A DNA stretch of 64,000 bases from MWEI01 sp964600235 (GCA_964600235.1 CAZRIV010000011.1:1-64000), one strand, 5' to 3'. Shown: positions 52,409-61,448, counted from the first letter of the stretch. Numbers and translations are program-made. Notes: generated from the sequence alone by a model not told the origin.

Positions 52409-53844
52409 TGTACGACAGGGTTCTCATCGTCGACGATGATCCCGGGATACGGGAAACCATATCTCAGATCATCGAAGAGCTCGGATATGATCCGGATACC
52501 GCATCCGACGGCTTGGATGCCTTGGCCATGCTTGATGGCGGATCATATATGTGCGTCTTCACCGATATCATGATGCCAAGGATGACCGGCATCGAACTTA
52601 TCAAGAAAATCAAGGCCCGTGATATCTCACTGCCCATCATAGTGATAACTGGTTACGCATCCCTGGAGATAGCCATCGATGCCATGAAATGCGGGGCTTC
52701 CGATTTCATCTCAAAGCCTTTCAAGGTGAGCCAGATCCAACTGCTGCTCAGTAAGATGAAACGGGAAAAGCTCCTTCTTGAAGAAAACAGGAAGTACTCC
52801 GACGCCCTGCAACTCCATCGCCTGATAGACAATCTCGTGGGCCAGTTGGAAGACAAGAACGAGGAGATCACATCCCTGCAGGCCATCTCCGAGAAGATAA
52901 TCAGCCTCAAAGGCATCCGTGACCTGGTGGGGGCTATAGTTGATGTGTCCAAGCAGCTTCTCGAAGATGTGGACGTGCAGTTCTACCCGCTGAACCGCAA
53001 GACACTTACCCTCATAGATACCACCGGCGGACACGACAGAACCATCAGCTCCGAGCTCATGGACGGCACGATCGTCAGATTGAATAACACCCCTGAGAGT
53101 TCAAAGAGGAACTTCGCAACCGTCTTTCCTCTCATGATAGAGGGCCAGGTGTTCGGTACCCTTGATATCCACTCGGACTCCATGCTCGGTGAAGAGAAAG
53201 AGGGAAAGATCCTGTATCTTCTCAACCGATCGGCCGAGCGGATGGAGAACGTGGCGCTGTACGAAGGCCTGTACGAGAACATGCTTTCCACACTGAACAG
53301 CATGGCCAAGATCCTGGATGCCAGAGACCCCCACACATCGCAGCACTCCACCAGGGTGACCAACCTCTCCATCGCTTTGGCAAACATCCTCAAACTCCCG
53401 GAGGATGAAAAGGATGTGCTCTATATCGCTGCTTCGCTCCATGATATCGGGAAGGTGGGAATACCCGACAGCATACTCCTGAAGCCCGACAAGCTCACGG
53501 ATGAAGAATTCATGATCATAAAGCGACATCCCGATATCGGGGCGGATATATTAAAGCCCATTGTACCCATGTCCCGCGAGACGGAGGTCATTCGGAACCA
53601 CCATGAGCGCTATGACGGCAGGGGATATCCCTCGGGGATCGCGGGGGAGAATATCCCGCTCCTTTCCAGGATCATCACACTCGCCGATTCTTTTGACGCC
53701 ATGACCTCGGACAGACCATACAGGAAAGGACTGCCCATCGATGAGGCCGTAGAGGAAATAACCCGCTGCATGGGATGCCAGTTCGATCCTGAACTTGCGA
53801 AGATATTCATTAAAGAAATAATACGGGGCAGACCTAATCACTAA
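52408..53844 (+). CDS. REC-HD-GYP protein, predicted c-di-GMP phosphodiesterase
   Basis: This 478-residue response regulator begins with REC (VLIVDDDPGIRETI, phospho-Asp in CVFTDIMMPRMTG, KPFK), then a coiled coil and a GAF-like region (about 165-285), then HD-GYP (about 300-475). The metal-binding and signature residues are present: HSTRVTNLS, LHDIGKVGIPD (HD), NHHERYDGRGYPSG (HHxxxDGxGYP, the GYP motif) and LADSFDAMTSDRPYRKG. It should hydrolyse c-di-GMP under phosphorelay control. It is translationally coupled to the preceding regulator. A hairpin element starts one base after its stop codon. Confidence 0.9.
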   Translation: MYDRVLIVDDDPGIRETISQIIEELGYDPDTASDGLDALAMLDGGSYMCVFTDIMMPRMTGIELIKKIKARDISLPIIVITGYASLEIAIDAMKCGASDFISKPFKVSQIQLLLSKMKREKLLLEENRKYSDALQLHRLIDNLVGQLEDKNEEITSLQAISEKIISLKGIRDLVGAIVDVSKQLLEDVDVQFYPLNRKTLTLIDTTGGHDRTISSELMDGTIVRLNNTPESSKRNFATVFPLMIEGQVFGTLDIHSDSMLGEEKEGKILYLLNRSAERMENVALYEGLYENMLSTLNSMAKILDARDPHTSQHSTRVTNLSIALANILKLPEDEKDVLYIAASLHDIGKVGIPDSILLKPDKLTDEEFMIIKRHPDIGADILKPIVPMSRETEVIRNHHERYDGRGYPSGIAGENIPLLSRIITLADSFDAMTSDRPYRKGLPIDEAVEEITRCMGCQFDPELAKIFIKEIIRGRPNH

Positions 53845-53845
53845 A

Positions 53846-54067
53846 CCCGGAGTGTGCATTTGTCTGTGCCCATACACACCCGATACGCTTTCAGGAATGC
53901 ACTAAACGGATACTCTGCAGTGAACGGAATTGTTGTTATAGGTCCGTCAAGGCCAGCGATCTTTTCAGCCTTCGAGGGATGCTGAATGTGCCGGTCATTG
54001 TAAGGCATCAAGGTCACCGGCATTGATGGAAACAAGTTTTCAGACCCCTTCAAACGCAAAATCCGGG
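53846..54067 (+). repeat. 222-bp diverged hairpin element, copy D
   Basis: Ends are CCCGGAGTGTGCATTTG and CTTCAAACGCAAAATCCGGG. The internal arms (about 53941-53970 and 54001-54032) have several mismatches, so this copy is decayed or of another subtype. It fills most of the gap between the convergent HD-GYP and coiled-coil genes. The rest (54068-54130) shows nothing. Confidence 0.8.
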
Positions 54068-54130
54068 CTGAATACCTTTACTCGGGGGAAGAGTGATGTT
54101 CCTGCCGAAGACCGGTCCGTCAATAACCTC

Positions 54131-54601
54131 TCAGGGTACCGCTCCTGGGCGGGATTCCGAAGATAAAGGGGCACTGCCGACCGGCTTGGGAGGCCTCGAT
54201 GAATTCATCTGCTCAACCAGGGCCTGCACTCTCTGACGAAGCTGCTGATTTTCCTGAACAAGGGCCTCATTCCGACTGACGGAGGATTTGAGGTCGGCGT
54301 TTTCCTTCTCAAGCACGGAGAGCCTTTCATTGAGCCGCACCATCTGGTTGTCTTCCGGGGCGGCCTGCTGTTTCTTCAACGAATCTACCTCATTTCCCAA
54401 TGCCGTGATCTGGGCGGATAATCCCTTGTTCTTTTCTTCCAGGTCGGAAATATAGGAGATCGTCTGTTTGAGCATATCCTTGTAGTCGGGCTGCGACATT
54501 TTCCTGTAGCCCCAAAAATAATATCCTGCAAACAGACCGACGAGAAATATCACAAGGAGGATAAACATGATAAAACGTACATGGCTCTTTTCCTCCTCCA
54601 C
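54131..54601 (-). CDS. Membrane-anchored coiled-coil protein
   Basis: The frame extends to 54796 but would overlap the glycosyltransferase; a GTG at 54601 with GGAGG eight bases upstream is the better start. The 156-residue protein has one transmembrane helix near the N-terminus (FIMFILLVIFLVGLFAGYYFWG), a long coiled coil (about 40-125, with NEVDSLKKQQ, RLNERLSVLEKENADLKSS, ENQQLRQRVQALVEQM) and a Pro/Ser-rich tail. It may be a structural or tethering protein of the envelope. It is probably co-transcribed with the glycosyltransferases, 76 bp away. No family was recognised. Confidence 0.7.
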   Translation of the reverse strand: MEEEKSHVRFIMFILLVIFLVGLFAGYYFWGYRKMSQPDYKDMLKQTISYISDLEEKNKGLSAQITALGNEVDSLKKQQAAPEDNQMVRLNERLSVLEKENADLKSSVSRNEALVQENQQLRQRVQALVEQMNSSRPPKPVGSAPLSSESRPGAVP

Positions 54602-54677
54602 TTTTGACACCTCCACCCGCTTTCTTATAAAATGAGTATGCAAATTGAAAAGGTACGTCAAGACAAAGTTCGAAAAA

Positions 54678-55718
54678 TCAAACGAGGGCTTTGTATACCC
54701 CTTCATATGATTGTGCCATGCGTTCAATGGTAAAATCAGCCATGAGCAATGCATGCGCACCCTCGGAACACCTGGCTCGAAGTGTTTTATCGTCAAGCAT
54801 CCTCATTATGGATTCAGCCACTTCGACGGGGTTCCCCACCTCTGCAAGAAGTCCGGTCTCCTGATGCTTCACGATCTCGGGGATGCCCCCCGCCGCGGTA
54901 GCCACCACAGGAACCCGGTAGGAGAATGCATCGAGTATTGAACTACCCAGGCCTTCCTGCCGGGAGGTCATTAAAAAGACATCGAAGACGGAAAAATACG
55001 GATAGGGATCATCCTTAAATCCCTCGAACACGACATTGGTCAAACCCAGCCGGGATGCCGCCTGTTCAAGTTCCGACATGAGGTCTCCGCCGCCTACCAG
55101 GACAAAGACAACGTCATCCCTTAGTTTCTGGACCACTGATGCCGCCTGCAGCAGGGTAAGGTGGTCCTTGCGCTTTTCAAGGGATGCCACGCACCCGATA
55201 ACCTTTTTTAGCCCGAACCTTTCCCTGAGCTTTCCCACGGCCTCGCGCCCGGATTCTCGCCGTGTTTCAACCGCACTGTATATCACCTTGATGCGGGAGG
55301 CATCAAACCCCCATTTCTCCATTACAGTGCCGGTGGTGCCGGAGATGGCTGCAAGGGTATCTATCCTGCTGTAAACGAAACGGGTCAGGATGTTTCCCGA
55401 AGGGGGATTATCCACCCGCCGGGTAAAGACGAGCGGCCTCTTATTCATGAGCTTCCAGAGCGCGGCAACCTGCAGGCCCCTGGTCTCGTGGGCATGGACC
55501 ACATCGAATCCCGATAGGATATGTCCTGAAAAGGCAAATGGCTTATGGATGACATGGACCGGAAAACCCTGCTGACTTACCCGTGAAATAAAGGCTTCGT
55601 TCCTTCGTGCCACCAGGTGGCTTTCATGGCCCAGGCTCCTGAGTCCCTCCATCAGATAGAGAACCTGCCGTTCGCCTCCGCGCCATGACTTCTCAAGATT
55701 GATGTGAACAATCCTCAT
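54678..55718 (-). CDS. Glycosyltransferase, GT4 family
   Basis: The 346-residue GT-B enzyme has the N-terminal RIVHINLEKSWRGGERQVLYLMEGL, the middle SAVETRRESGREAV linker, and the C-terminal donor-binding EGLGSSILDAFSYRVPVVATAAGGIPEIVKHQETGLL (the EX7E-type motif). It probably adds a sugar in LPS core or O-antigen assembly. It overlaps the upstream GT2 gene by four bases, so the two are coupled. Donor and acceptor cannot be told. Confidence 0.88.
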   Translation of the reverse strand: MRIVHINLEKSWRGGERQVLYLMEGLRSLGHESHLVARRNEAFISRVSQQGFPVHVIHKPFAFSGHILSGFDVVHAHETRGLQVAALWKLMNKRPLVFTRRVDNPPSGNILTRFVYSRIDTLAAISGTTGTVMEKWGFDASRIKVIYSAVETRRESGREAVGKLRERFGLKKVIGCVASLEKRKDHLTLLQAASVVQKLRDDVVFVLVGGGDLMSELEQAASRLGLTNVVFEGFKDDPYPYFSVFDVFLMTSRQEGLGSSILDAFSYRVPVVATAAGGIPEIVKHQETGLLAEVGNPVEVAESIMRMLDDKTLRARCSEGAHALLMADFTIERMAQSYEGVYKALV

Positions 55719-56500
55719 GGATCCTCATGGGATCTTCTGGAGCGATCGTAGGTAAGTTGGACGACCTTTGCCGACATGACCATCTCTGCAAAGGCACTGA
55801 GCCCGGCAATGAGAAATCCCCTCCACCCGTCCAGTATGCCCAGGCGGATAATATAGTCTTTGATAAAGCGCACCGGAGGCCTGACGATCATATGGATGAC
55901 AGGAGCCCGCAACCCCTTATCGAACTTGTCCTGCGCCTTGTAGGAAGTATAGCGATTTATCTTGTTCACCCATTCCCCGATGGAACTTACGGTGTAGTGA
56001 TCAAAGAAGGAATTGAGCGTGCCGGTGTTGTCGAGATGAATCTCTCCATGGACACGCTTTTCCTCATATCTCCCCTTGCTCTTCCTGAAAAACCTCAGGA
56101 CGGTGTCTCTCCCCCATCCGGAATGAGTGACATGTCTGCCCATGAGGTAATTCTTTCTCTTCACCCAATACCCGTCTTTTGACGGACTTTGGGCAAGGAT
56201 GTCCAGGATTTCATCGCGGAGTTCGGGGGGCACCCTTTCGTCACAGTCCACTATGAGTATCCACTCATATCGGGCCTGGGGTATGGCCCAGTTCTTCTGG
56301 ACGGAATCATTGACAAACTCATGCTGCACGATGCGATCGGTATACTTGCGGGCTATTTCAAGAGTCTTGTCAGTGCTGAAGGAGTCAACTACAAGGATTT
56401 CGTCGGCCCATGCAACACTCTCAAGACACTCTCTAATATTTTTCTCTTCATTGTAACAAGGAATAATGACGCTTAATTTCATGCGCGAGTCACCTTCCAT
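55715..56500 (-). CDS. Glycosyltransferase, GT2 family (WaaE-like)
   Basis: The GT-A enzyme starts at 56500 after GAGAGG, giving 261 residues; an ATG at 56482 (MKLSVIIPCYNEE) after AAGGTGA is an equally good choice. Motifs: SVIIPCYNEEKNIRECLESV, ADEILVVDSFSTDKTLEIA, and the DXD-type LIVDCDERVPPELRDEIL. The basic middle and the GWGRDTVLRFFRKSKGRYEEKRVHG segment match LPS core beta-glucosyltransferases of the WaaE/KdtX type. It heads the pair with the GT4 gene. Confidence 0.87.
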   Translation of the reverse strand: MEGDSRMKLSVIIPCYNEEKNIRECLESVAWADEILVVDSFSTDKTLEIARKYTDRIVQHEFVNDSVQKNWAIPQARYEWILIVDCDERVPPELRDEILDILAQSPSKDGYWVKRKNYLMGRHVTHSGWGRDTVLRFFRKSKGRYEEKRVHGEIHLDNTGTLNSFFDHYTVSSIGEWVNKINRYTSYKAQDKFDKGLRAPVIHMIVRPPVRFIKDYIIRLGILDGWRGFLIAGLSAFAEMVMSAKVVQLTYDRSRRSHEDP

Positions 56501-56683
56501 GCCGCTACCTCTCTTCTTTTAAAAGTTTGTTTCATGTTCTACTACAGGATCCATGGATCTGCGAATGGAATAATCCTCCCTGCAAATGCCTGGGAATCTT
56601 ACATATGAGGCGGCATGTGTCAATGAACCGGAGAATTTTAGGAGCTCGATGTCCATGGGGACAGCTGCAAATTCCACTCTCTG

Positions 56684-57640
56684 TCACTCCCCCTTTTGGA
56701 TTGCATCACAAAGGGCCAGGACCCTTTCTGCAAAGTGGTGAAACGTATGATGCTGGTGCACGTACTCAAACCCGGCATCGGCAATTCTCTTACGCTCTTG
56801 GGGTTTGGCCAGGTATTCCCTGGCAAGGGCAATGCACTCCTCTTCATCATGGTACCATACCAGGTGCTTCCCATTTTCAAAAAAATCCTCAATACCGGGC
56901 ACATGGTTCGTTAATAAAAAACCACCGCACCCGAGTGTCAGCCAGAGACGGTTGGACCAGTACCCATCTACAAAATTCACGATATCGGCTCCCAGCACGA
57001 TCTTGGCACCGCTGCAGATCAGGCGATACCCCCGGGGTCCTACGGATTTCAGAGTGGGTCCTATGTGGAAATCATCCCAGTTATTCCCATACACCTTCAC
57101 GGTGCAGGAGTCTTTGAGCCGACGTACAATATTCACACGAGGCTCGTTGAGCCTGGCCTCGCCTATGAAAGCCACATCCGATTTCCATATTGGCAGAACA
57201 GGAGTCTGCCTTCGATGATCATAGGTATCGCATGCATCGGTCAAATAGACAGGATTGCGGATACCTGCTCTTCGATACTCGTCCAGCAACCCTTTCGAGG
57301 TGACGAGAAAAAGGTCCACGAGTCTGCCCCGCTCTATCAGGGTAGGGAGGATTTCAGGCCTCCAGTCCACATAAAACAATACGATCTTGATCTTTTTGTC
57401 ACAAGAGATCCTTTCCAGCACCGGTAAGGGTATGTCCTGAGAGAAGATGAACACGATATCAGGGCGGAATGAATACAGGCGATTGAGTATATAGGAATCC
57501 GACCATCTTCCCAGCCACCGTCTGATGGTGGCCGGATTCAACCAGAGCGTTTCATGCCCCAGGTCTTTAAAGGCCCGGGTTATATGGGGAACCTTTCGGG
57601 TCTTCCTCTGCGATTTTCCGAATACCGCTATTCTGGACAT
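56684..57640 (-). CDS. CgeB-like glycosyltransferase
   Basis: The 318-residue protein has an N-terminal MSRIAVFGKSQRKTRKVPHI, FRPDIVFIFSQDIPLPVLERI, the KSDVAFIGEARLNEPRVNIVRRL segment near 180, and a C-terminal NRLWLTLGCGGFLLTNHVPGIEDFF followed by the HLVWYHDEEECIALAREYLAKPQERKRIADAG block. This is the Glyco_trans_1_2 (CgeB/DUF3880-like) signature. It acts in surface polysaccharide synthesis by context. Gaps of 31 bp (to the O-antigen ligase) and 183 bp (to the GT2 gene) suggest a shared minus-strand transcript. Confidence 0.82.
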   Translation of the reverse strand: MSRIAVFGKSQRKTRKVPHITRAFKDLGHETLWLNPATIRRWLGRWSDSYILNRLYSFRPDIVFIFSQDIPLPVLERISCDKKIKIVLFYVDWRPEILPTLIERGRLVDLFLVTSKGLLDEYRRAGIRNPVYLTDACDTYDHRRQTPVLPIWKSDVAFIGEARLNEPRVNIVRRLKDSCTVKVYGNNWDDFHIGPTLKSVGPRGYRLICSGAKIVLGADIVNFVDGYWSNRLWLTLGCGGFLLTNHVPGIEDFFENGKHLVWYHDEEECIALAREYLAKPQERKRIADAGFEYVHQHHTFHHFAERVLALCDAIQKGE

Positions 57641-57671
57641 TTTTCCATCTCGTCACACGGGTTTTCTTCTT

Positions 57672-58874
57672 CTATACCTGAGGGATCTTTGAATCTCCAT
57701 CTTGATTATATCGTCTCGTCTCGCTCAGTTCAAAGGCCGTAATGAAGCCGAGCGGCATCCAAAAGAACAGGTACAGGGGGTGGGGATTGCTGATGGCGTT
57801 GTGGTTCCCCGTGGACACGCATGTTATGCTGAAAATCATCAACGCGATATAGGTGCAATCATTTTTACGCATGTAATATTGAGCGCTGACCCAAAAGGCC
57901 CTTGCCAGGAAAGCGACGAACAGGGAAAGGCCCACAAGCCCGCCATATATCCATGCGGCCAGGAAGAGGTTGTGCGTCCTCGACACCAGGGTGCCGTCGG
58001 ACATGGTACAGGTGAATTTCATGAGCATCCCGTGCCCGAACAGTATCTTCTCCTGTATTATTTTGAAAACGCACTGGAATATTTCCAGGCGGTAGGAAGA
58101 GCCACGGGTGATGATCAGATCATAGAAAAATCCTTCTCCGGATGAAACCAGCATCCACACACCTGAGGCAATAAGGGCGAGGATGACGAGCATCTTGAGA
58201 TCGCGGGAAACAAGTGATCCCGCGATGAACGCAAGCATGAGGGCCAGAAGAGGACCCCTGCTCTGGGTCAACAGGAGGACCCCCAGCAGGGCGATAAATA
58301 ATACAAGATAGAAAACGCTGTACCAGCGCCAGTCCCTTGAAAGAAACTGATAGTACAGGATAACGAGTGCCATTCCATAGACACTGCCTGCCTGGATGGG
58401 GCTTCGAAGGGCGCCTATATCCGCCAGCCTTGCCGGCGGGTATGCAAAATCATAATGGGTAAGATAGACGGCCGCTGCCGCCCCAGCAAGAGCAACCCAG
58501 CTCAAAACAGAATATACCCTGCCCCTGAACCGCTCATCCGCAAGTGAAAGCTCTATTGTCAGGACATAAAAGACCATCACTGAAACAGACCTTGTAAGGG
58601 TATGGGAATAATCGCCGTATGTACCCCGGGCCCCCCACAGGAGCGTCGTCACACAATACCCGACAAAGAGCATCACCGCTAAAAATATCCTGGACCTGAA
58701 GAGCAGCGTGAAGCTCCTGGGCTTGAACATGATGATATAAGGCACCAGTATAAGGGCATAGAATAGATTATTCTGCCACTTTATCTGCGGCATGAAAAAG
58801 AATCCGCACATGAAGATAAAAAATGCCGCCTCGAATAGCGGTATCCTCGGCCACCCGGCCGCCGATCCCTTCAT
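57672..58874 (-). CDS. O-antigen ligase (WaaL/Wzy family membrane protein)
   Basis: The 400-residue protein is predicted to have about 10-12 transmembrane helices with a larger periplasmic loop near 255-310. It has the Wzy_C-type features: YSHTLTRSVSVM near 104, LLLTQSRGPLLALMLAFIAG near 201 (the conserved SR), and FGHGMLMKF with SRTHNLFLAAWIYGG near 275-305, including the catalytic His. It could attach O-antigen to lipid A-core or polymerise repeat units; the two cannot be separated by sequence alone. Confidence 0.83.
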   Translation of the reverse strand: MKGSAAGWPRIPLFEAAFFIFMCGFFFMPQIKWQNNLFYALILVPYIIMFKPRSFTLLFRSRIFLAVMLFVGYCVTTLLWGARGTYGDYSHTLTRSVSVMVFYVLTIELSLADERFRGRVYSVLSWVALAGAAAAVYLTHYDFAYPPARLADIGALRSPIQAGSVYGMALVILYYQFLSRDWRWYSVFYLVLFIALLGVLLLTQSRGPLLALMLAFIAGSLVSRDLKMLVILALIASGVWMLVSSGEGFFYDLIITRGSSYRLEIFQCVFKIIQEKILFGHGMLMKFTCTMSDGTLVSRTHNLFLAAWIYGGLVGLSLFVAFLARAFWVSAQYYMRKNDCTYIALMIFSITCVSTGNHNAISNPHPLYLFFWMPLGFITAFELSETRRYNQDGDSKIPQV

Positions 58875-59028
58875 AATGTTTTGGTGGACTCAAGAGAGCG
58901 TGAATTGATCGTTGCCATATCCCTTCCATAATTTCACAAAACCGCGGCAATATTAGTGTTGGGCGTGCTTGGCATACCATTAAACAATGCTGCGATCAAG
59001 CGCATCGAATTATGTTAAGGACATTTAT

Positions 59029-59075
59029 CCCGGATTGTGCGTTCGAAGGGTTGTGAAGACTTGATCCGTTAAATG
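59029..59075 (-). repeat. Solo end of the hairpin element (fragment)
   Basis: CCCGGATTGTGCGTTCGAAGGG followed by TGATCCGTTAAA matches the right end of the element in minus orientation (compare 60194-60234), but the sequence then diverges. The hairpin arm partner and the other end are missing. It lies in the 309-bp gap (58875-59183) between divergent genes, where no other feature was seen. Confidence 0.75.
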
Positions 59076-59183
59076 GGCACTTGGAGTGTATCTTGTGTGA
59101 GGGTCTTTCGATGTCATCAATGTTTTGTCTTCTCACGCCAAGAGTGTTATAGAGGGCAAAAGACCTGGAACAGACTGCGTGCA

Positions 59184-60146
59184 ATGATAATCCTCCTTAT
59201 AAAACTCGGGGCATTGGGTGATGTAATCAACACCCTGCCGCTTGCCACAGCACTCCACGAACAGCTTGATGCCCGTATACACTGGCTGGTTGAACCCCTG
59301 AGCCACCCCCTTGTGTCATCGCATCCAAGTGTTGAAAAAACCATTCTTTTTGACAAGAAGAACTGGCCCAGGGCACTGCCCGGCGTCCTCAGGGAACTGC
59401 GGACAGTGGAGTATGACATGGCCCTGGACCTCCAGCGCCTCATCAAGTCAGGTATTTTCTGCATGTCTTCAAAAAGCGCGCGGAGAATCGGTTTCGACAA
59501 GGCCCGGTGCAAGGAGCTCACCTGGCTTTTCCCGTTCGAACGGATCCCCGCATCGGACCCTTCTGTGCACATGACCCACCAGTACCTCGAATTTGCTCGT
59601 TATCTGGGACTGAGGCCTTCCGAGATCAGGTGGGACATACCCACCACCGGTAAACCGCCGTCGGGCCTGCCGGAGAAATACGTGGTGCTCAACATCGGCG
59701 CCACTAAGGCTGCCAACCGCTGGACAACGGAGGGGTTCGCATCCCTTGCCACAGCCCTTGAAAGGGACTGCTCCACAGTCGCGGTCCTTACAGGGGGCGT
59801 TGAGGATATGGCTATGGGCCGGGAGATAGCAACCCTGTCCCCGGACTCCCTGATAAATCTCTCGGGCAGGACATCGATCCAGGAGCTCAAGGAAATCATG
59901 GCTGGAGCCCGCGCGGTCGTGAGCTGCGACACCGGCCCCATGCACCTGGCCGTTGCCCTGGGAAAAAATGTCGTTGCCCTGATGGGCCCCTCGGACCCCG
60001 GCAGGACGGGGCCGCTCAGGGGAAAGGTCGTCAGGCTCGATCTGGACTGCATGCCATGCAACAAGAGGCGTTGCGAAGATCCGAGATGCATGAGCGGAAT
60101 CACTGCACGGATGGTCATGAAGGAGCTTGAAGGCATCCTCGGTTAG
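59184..60146 (+). CDS. Heptosyltransferase-like glycosyltransferase, GT9 family
   Basis: The start at 59184 begins the typical MIILLIKLGALGDVINTLPLATAL; an open extension to 59073 is not supported. The 320-residue protein carries the GT9 signatures NIGATKAANRWTTEGFASLA near 174 and SCDTGPMHLAVALGKNVVALMGPSDPGRTGPL near 248-280. The C-terminal CMPCNKRRCEDPRCM is a cysteine cluster common in these core enzymes. It should transfer heptose to the LPS inner core. It stands alone on the plus strand, convergent with another GT9 gene; a hairpin element lies between. Confidence 0.9.
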   Translation: MIILLIKLGALGDVINTLPLATALHEQLDARIHWLVEPLSHPLVSSHPSVEKTILFDKKNWPRALPGVLRELRTVEYDMALDLQRLIKSGIFCMSSKSARRIGFDKARCKELTWLFPFERIPASDPSVHMTHQYLEFARYLGLRPSEIRWDIPTTGKPPSGLPEKYVVLNIGATKAANRWTTEGFASLATALERDCSTVAVLTGGVEDMAMGREIATLSPDSLINLSGRTSIQELKEIMAGARAVVSCDTGPMHLAVALGKNVVALMGPSDPGRTGPLRGKVVRLDLDCMPCNKRRCEDPRCMSGITARMVMKELEGILG

Positions 60147-60193
60147 CCCCGCCGTGTGCCCCGGGAACGGTTTCCACCACACTCCCCTTTCAG

Positions 60194-60411
60194 CCCGGAT
60201 TGTGCGTTTGAAGGGGTTTCAACTTGATCCGTTCAAAGCAGAGATCTCGCCGCCTCCGATGATTGCCTATCATGCCGGCTGCTTGAGACGGCGAGATCTC
60301 TGCTTTAAACGGGCTTATGAAAAACAATTTTGCCCGGCACGAACCATATGCCAACGCACTCTTAAAAGTGTATCAGGTACATGTGTACACATTCAAACGC
60401 ACACTGGCGGG
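60194..60411 (-). repeat. 218-bp hairpin element, full copy E (inverted)
   Basis: It runs from CCCGGATTGTGCGTTTGAAGGG to TTCAAACGCACACTGGCGGG and is in the opposite orientation to the other full copies. Arms at about 60228-60252 and 60289-60313 pair almost perfectly. A 5-bp direct repeat TTCAG flanks it (60189-60193 and 60412-60416), possibly a target duplication. It lies between convergent genes. Confidence 0.9.
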
Positions 60412-60434
60412 TTCAGGACAGCCGCAGGCAGACC

Positions 60435-61448
60435 CTATCTGTTCAACACATCCCTGCACGCATCCATGACGACATCCGCCTCCAGCCCCTCCAGGCATTC
60501 CCGATGCGGACAGGGCTTTTCAAGGTAGCAGGGAGAACAGGCAAGGTCTCTGCGTACCACCATACTCCTCATGTTCTGGGGCCCCGTATAGAAGGGATCC
60601 GTGGGGCCGAAAATCGCCACGGTGGGGACATCGAGGGCGGATGCCATGTGCATGACGCCTGAATCGATGCCCACGAAGAGCTTTGCCTTCCTGAGGAGCG
60701 CGGAAAGCTCCCTGAGGTTGATCTTGCCGGCCAGGTCCACCACCTGCTGCACACCACCGTCCAGATGCGCCTCCACATATTTCCCGATCGAACCGGTTAT
60801 CTCGGCGGCATCATCGCCTCCCACGAGCACGCAGCTCAGGCCGAATTCCATGGAGAGCCTTGCAATGACTGCCGCCATTTTCCTCTCATCCCACGCCTTG
60901 GCGAGCCTGCGCCTGGAGGCTCCGGGAGAGAAGACGGCAAACCGCCACGGTATCCCCTTGAGGTTCATGGGCTCGTCCACCCGCAGCAGGCCCACGTAAT
61001 TATCCTGGGCAAGGGGTATGCCGAGGCGATTCAGAAGCCTGGCATTGTTGAAACACGAATAATGCCCCTGAAGGGTTTCCTTGACATCCAGACCCAGGTC
61101 CCAGGGAAAATGCTCGAACCCTGCCTTGATTCCGGCGAAGCTCAAACCTGCGAGGATCTGGGCCTCTTCAGAGCGGGAAAGGACGATGAGCAGATCGTAT
61201 CGCCCCCTCATGAGGGTGCCCAGGAGGCCTATCCTTGAAAGGTTCGTGTGCCTGCGGATAATTATCCTGTCAACATAGGGGCTGTCGGTGAGCAGTCCTT
61301 CGAGATAAGGCCTCACTACCGAGTGGATTTCGGCCTTCGGATAGTGCTCGCGCAGTGACTTCAGCAAGGGCAGGGAAAAACAGAGATCACCGATCTGGTT
61401 CAAATGTATGACACAGATCTTGCTTATGGTCTTTGAAGGACTGATCAT
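60435..61448 (-). CDS. Heptosyltransferase-like glycosyltransferase, GT9 family
   Basis: The 337-residue protein shows ICVIHLNQIGDLCFSLPLLKSL at the N-terminus, FAVFSPGASRRRLAKAWDERKM near 190, and FVGIDSGVMHMASALDVPTVAIFGPTDPFYTGP near 265-297, all GT9 signatures. The C-terminal CSPCYLEKPCPHRECLEG is again a Cys cluster. It overlaps the radical SAM gene by one base (TAATG), so the two are translated together. It is a second heptosyltransferase-type enzyme next to the one at 59184. Confidence 0.9.
   Translation of the reverse strand: MISPSKTISKICVIHLNQIGDLCFSLPLLKSLREHYPKAEIHSVVRPYLEGLLTDSPYVDRIIIRRHTNLSRIGLLGTLMRGRYDLLIVLSRSEEAQILAGLSFAGIKAGFEHFPWDLGLDVKETLQGHYSCFNNARLLNRLGIPLAQDNYVGLLRVDEPMNLKGIPWRFAVFSPGASRRRLAKAWDERKMAAVIARLSMEFGLSCVLVGGDDAAEITGSIGKYVEAHLDGGVQQVVDLAGKINLRELSALLRKAKLFVGIDSGVMHMASALDVPTVAIFGPTDPFYTGPQNMRSMVVRRDLACSPCYLEKPCPHRECLEGLEADVVMDACRDVLNR

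Noticed and set aside
54602..54796. N-terminal extension of the coiled-coil gene
   Set aside because: It overlaps the end of the GT4 gene, and GGAGG is correctly spaced before the GTG at 54601.
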